Source of the DNA: Planctomycetaceae bacterium
GTDB taxonomy: Bacteria > Planctomycetota > Planctomycetia > Pirellulales > Pirellulaceae
NCBI GenBank assembly: GCA_007695205.1
Contig: REEF01000190.1
Location: 1 to 6,739, forward strand
Direction of reading: 5' to 3'
DNA length: 6,739 nt
Positions within the stretch are counted from its first letter, which is position 1. Each line of letters opens with the position of its first letter. Below are positions 6,442 to 6,739 of this stretch, piece by piece. The notes beneath the pieces are model-generated. The model saw only the letters and a program-made list of their open reading frames with translations. It made no database searches and was not told where the DNA came from. A program made the translations under genes and the position numbers.

Positions 6442-6633
6442 GTGGAGACCGAGTCCGGGACCAACGGAAAGCTCGGCTATCACCTGCGGCTGCATTTTGT
6501 CGAAGTCGGCCAGATCGCTCCCGGTCAACGGATCTTCGACGTGACGGTCCAGGACCAACGGGTACTCAGCAGCTTCGACGTAGCCGACCGGGCCGGCGGC
6601 CGCAACCGGGTGGTGGTTGCCCAGTTCGAGAGC
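6442..6633 (+). pseudogene. Malectin-domain fragment, C-terminal half only
   Basis: In the +1 frame relative to the methyltransferase, opening right after an in-frame TGA at 6427-6429, the translation contains YHLRLHFVEVGQIAPGQR, then IFDVTVQDQRVL and FDVADRAGGRNRVVV. This matches the second half of malectin-type carbohydrate-binding domains (pattern: Y-x-V-x-L-H-F-x-E, G-Q-R-x-F-D-V, D-x-x-x-x-A-G-G). The first half of the domain is absent and no ribosome binding site precedes the only plausible start (GTG 6442). Similarity fades after ~6633 into Arg/Pro-rich sequence, though the frame stays open to the window end. It is best read as a gene remnant left by deletion or recombination. Planctomycetes often carry malectin domains on large exported proteins. 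Confidence 0.6.
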
Positions 6634-6652
6634 TCTTCCTGTCGCAAACCGA

Positions 6653-6678
6653 AACCTGTCGCCGCCCGGCGACAGGTT
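6653..6678. repeat. Strong 11-bp-stem palindrome after the malectin remnant
   Basis: AACCTGTCGCC (6653-6663) and GGCGACAGGTT (6668-6678) are perfectly complementary around a GCCC loop. CCTGTCGC also occurs as a direct repeat at 6638-6645. As RNA this is a very stable hairpin, but the nearest T-rich tracts start about 18 nt later, so intrinsic termination for the methyltransferase transcript is only possible, not clear. The shape also fits a REP-like palindrome of the kind mobilised by RAYT (IS200-like) transposases; that link is inference. Confidence 0.6.
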
Positions 6679-6693
6679 CTGGAAGCAACTCCC

Positions 6694-6718
6694 CATCTTT
6701 TACCCAACATCTTTTACC
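6694..6718. repeat. Two-copy tandem repeat, 14-bp period
   Basis: CATCTTTTACC occurs exactly at 6694-6704 and 6708-6718, separated by CAA. It is AT-richer than its surroundings and lies 16 bp past the palindrome, so the two may form one composite intergenic element. Function unknown. Confidence 0.6.
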
Positions 6719-6739
6719 ATCGCGTCAAGGTAGTGAGAT

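Noticed and set aside
1..6739. CRISPR array, tRNA or rRNA genes
   Set aside because: No regularly spaced repeats of suitable length, cloverleaf-like sequence or rRNA core motif was seen.

Overview
The window looks like chromosomal DNA of a planctomycete, most like the Pirellulales (Rhodopirellula/Pirellula-type) lineage. The grounds are the moderately high GC, exported multihaem proteins of the hydrazine-synthase-alpha-like family, a HEAT plus PQQ-type beta-propeller protein, a trace of a malectin domain, wide intergenic gaps and palindromic intergenic repeats. The lineage is an inference from protein style; there is no rRNA or other marker here.

Layout, all confident genes on the + strand: (1) 1-312, a leader with a perfect 10-bp-arm palindrome at the left edge and a possible extended -10 promoter. 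(2) 313-2853, an exported three-haem HzsA-like cytochrome (846 aa), with the start moved 100 codons in from the longest open frame. (3) 2854-3121, two small hairpins and then a 72-bp imperfect inverted repeat. (4) 3122-4972, an exported HEAT-repeat/PQQ-like beta-propeller protein (616 aa). (5) 4973-5744, 772 bp with no gene I can support, only weak promoter-like and hairpin signals. (6) 5745-6434, a class I COMT-type O-methyltransferase (229 aa) with all catalytic and metal-binding residues but an apparent Sec signal peptide. (7) 6435-6739, a decayed or truncated malectin-domain fragment directly after the methyltransferase stop, followed by a strong 11-bp-stem palindrome and a 14-bp-period tandem repeat.

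The three intact genes share a direction and all appear to send their products across the cytoplasmic membrane. The gaps (268 and 772 bp) and the hairpins between them argue for separate transcripts rather than one operon. No shared pathway can be read from the sequence. The HzsA-like protein has no neighbouring hydrazine synthase beta/gamma subunits, so it should not be read as evidence of anammox. The most interesting points are the HzsA-like cytochrome, the exported but catalytically intact methyltransferase, the malectin remnant abutting it, and the intergenic palindromes.
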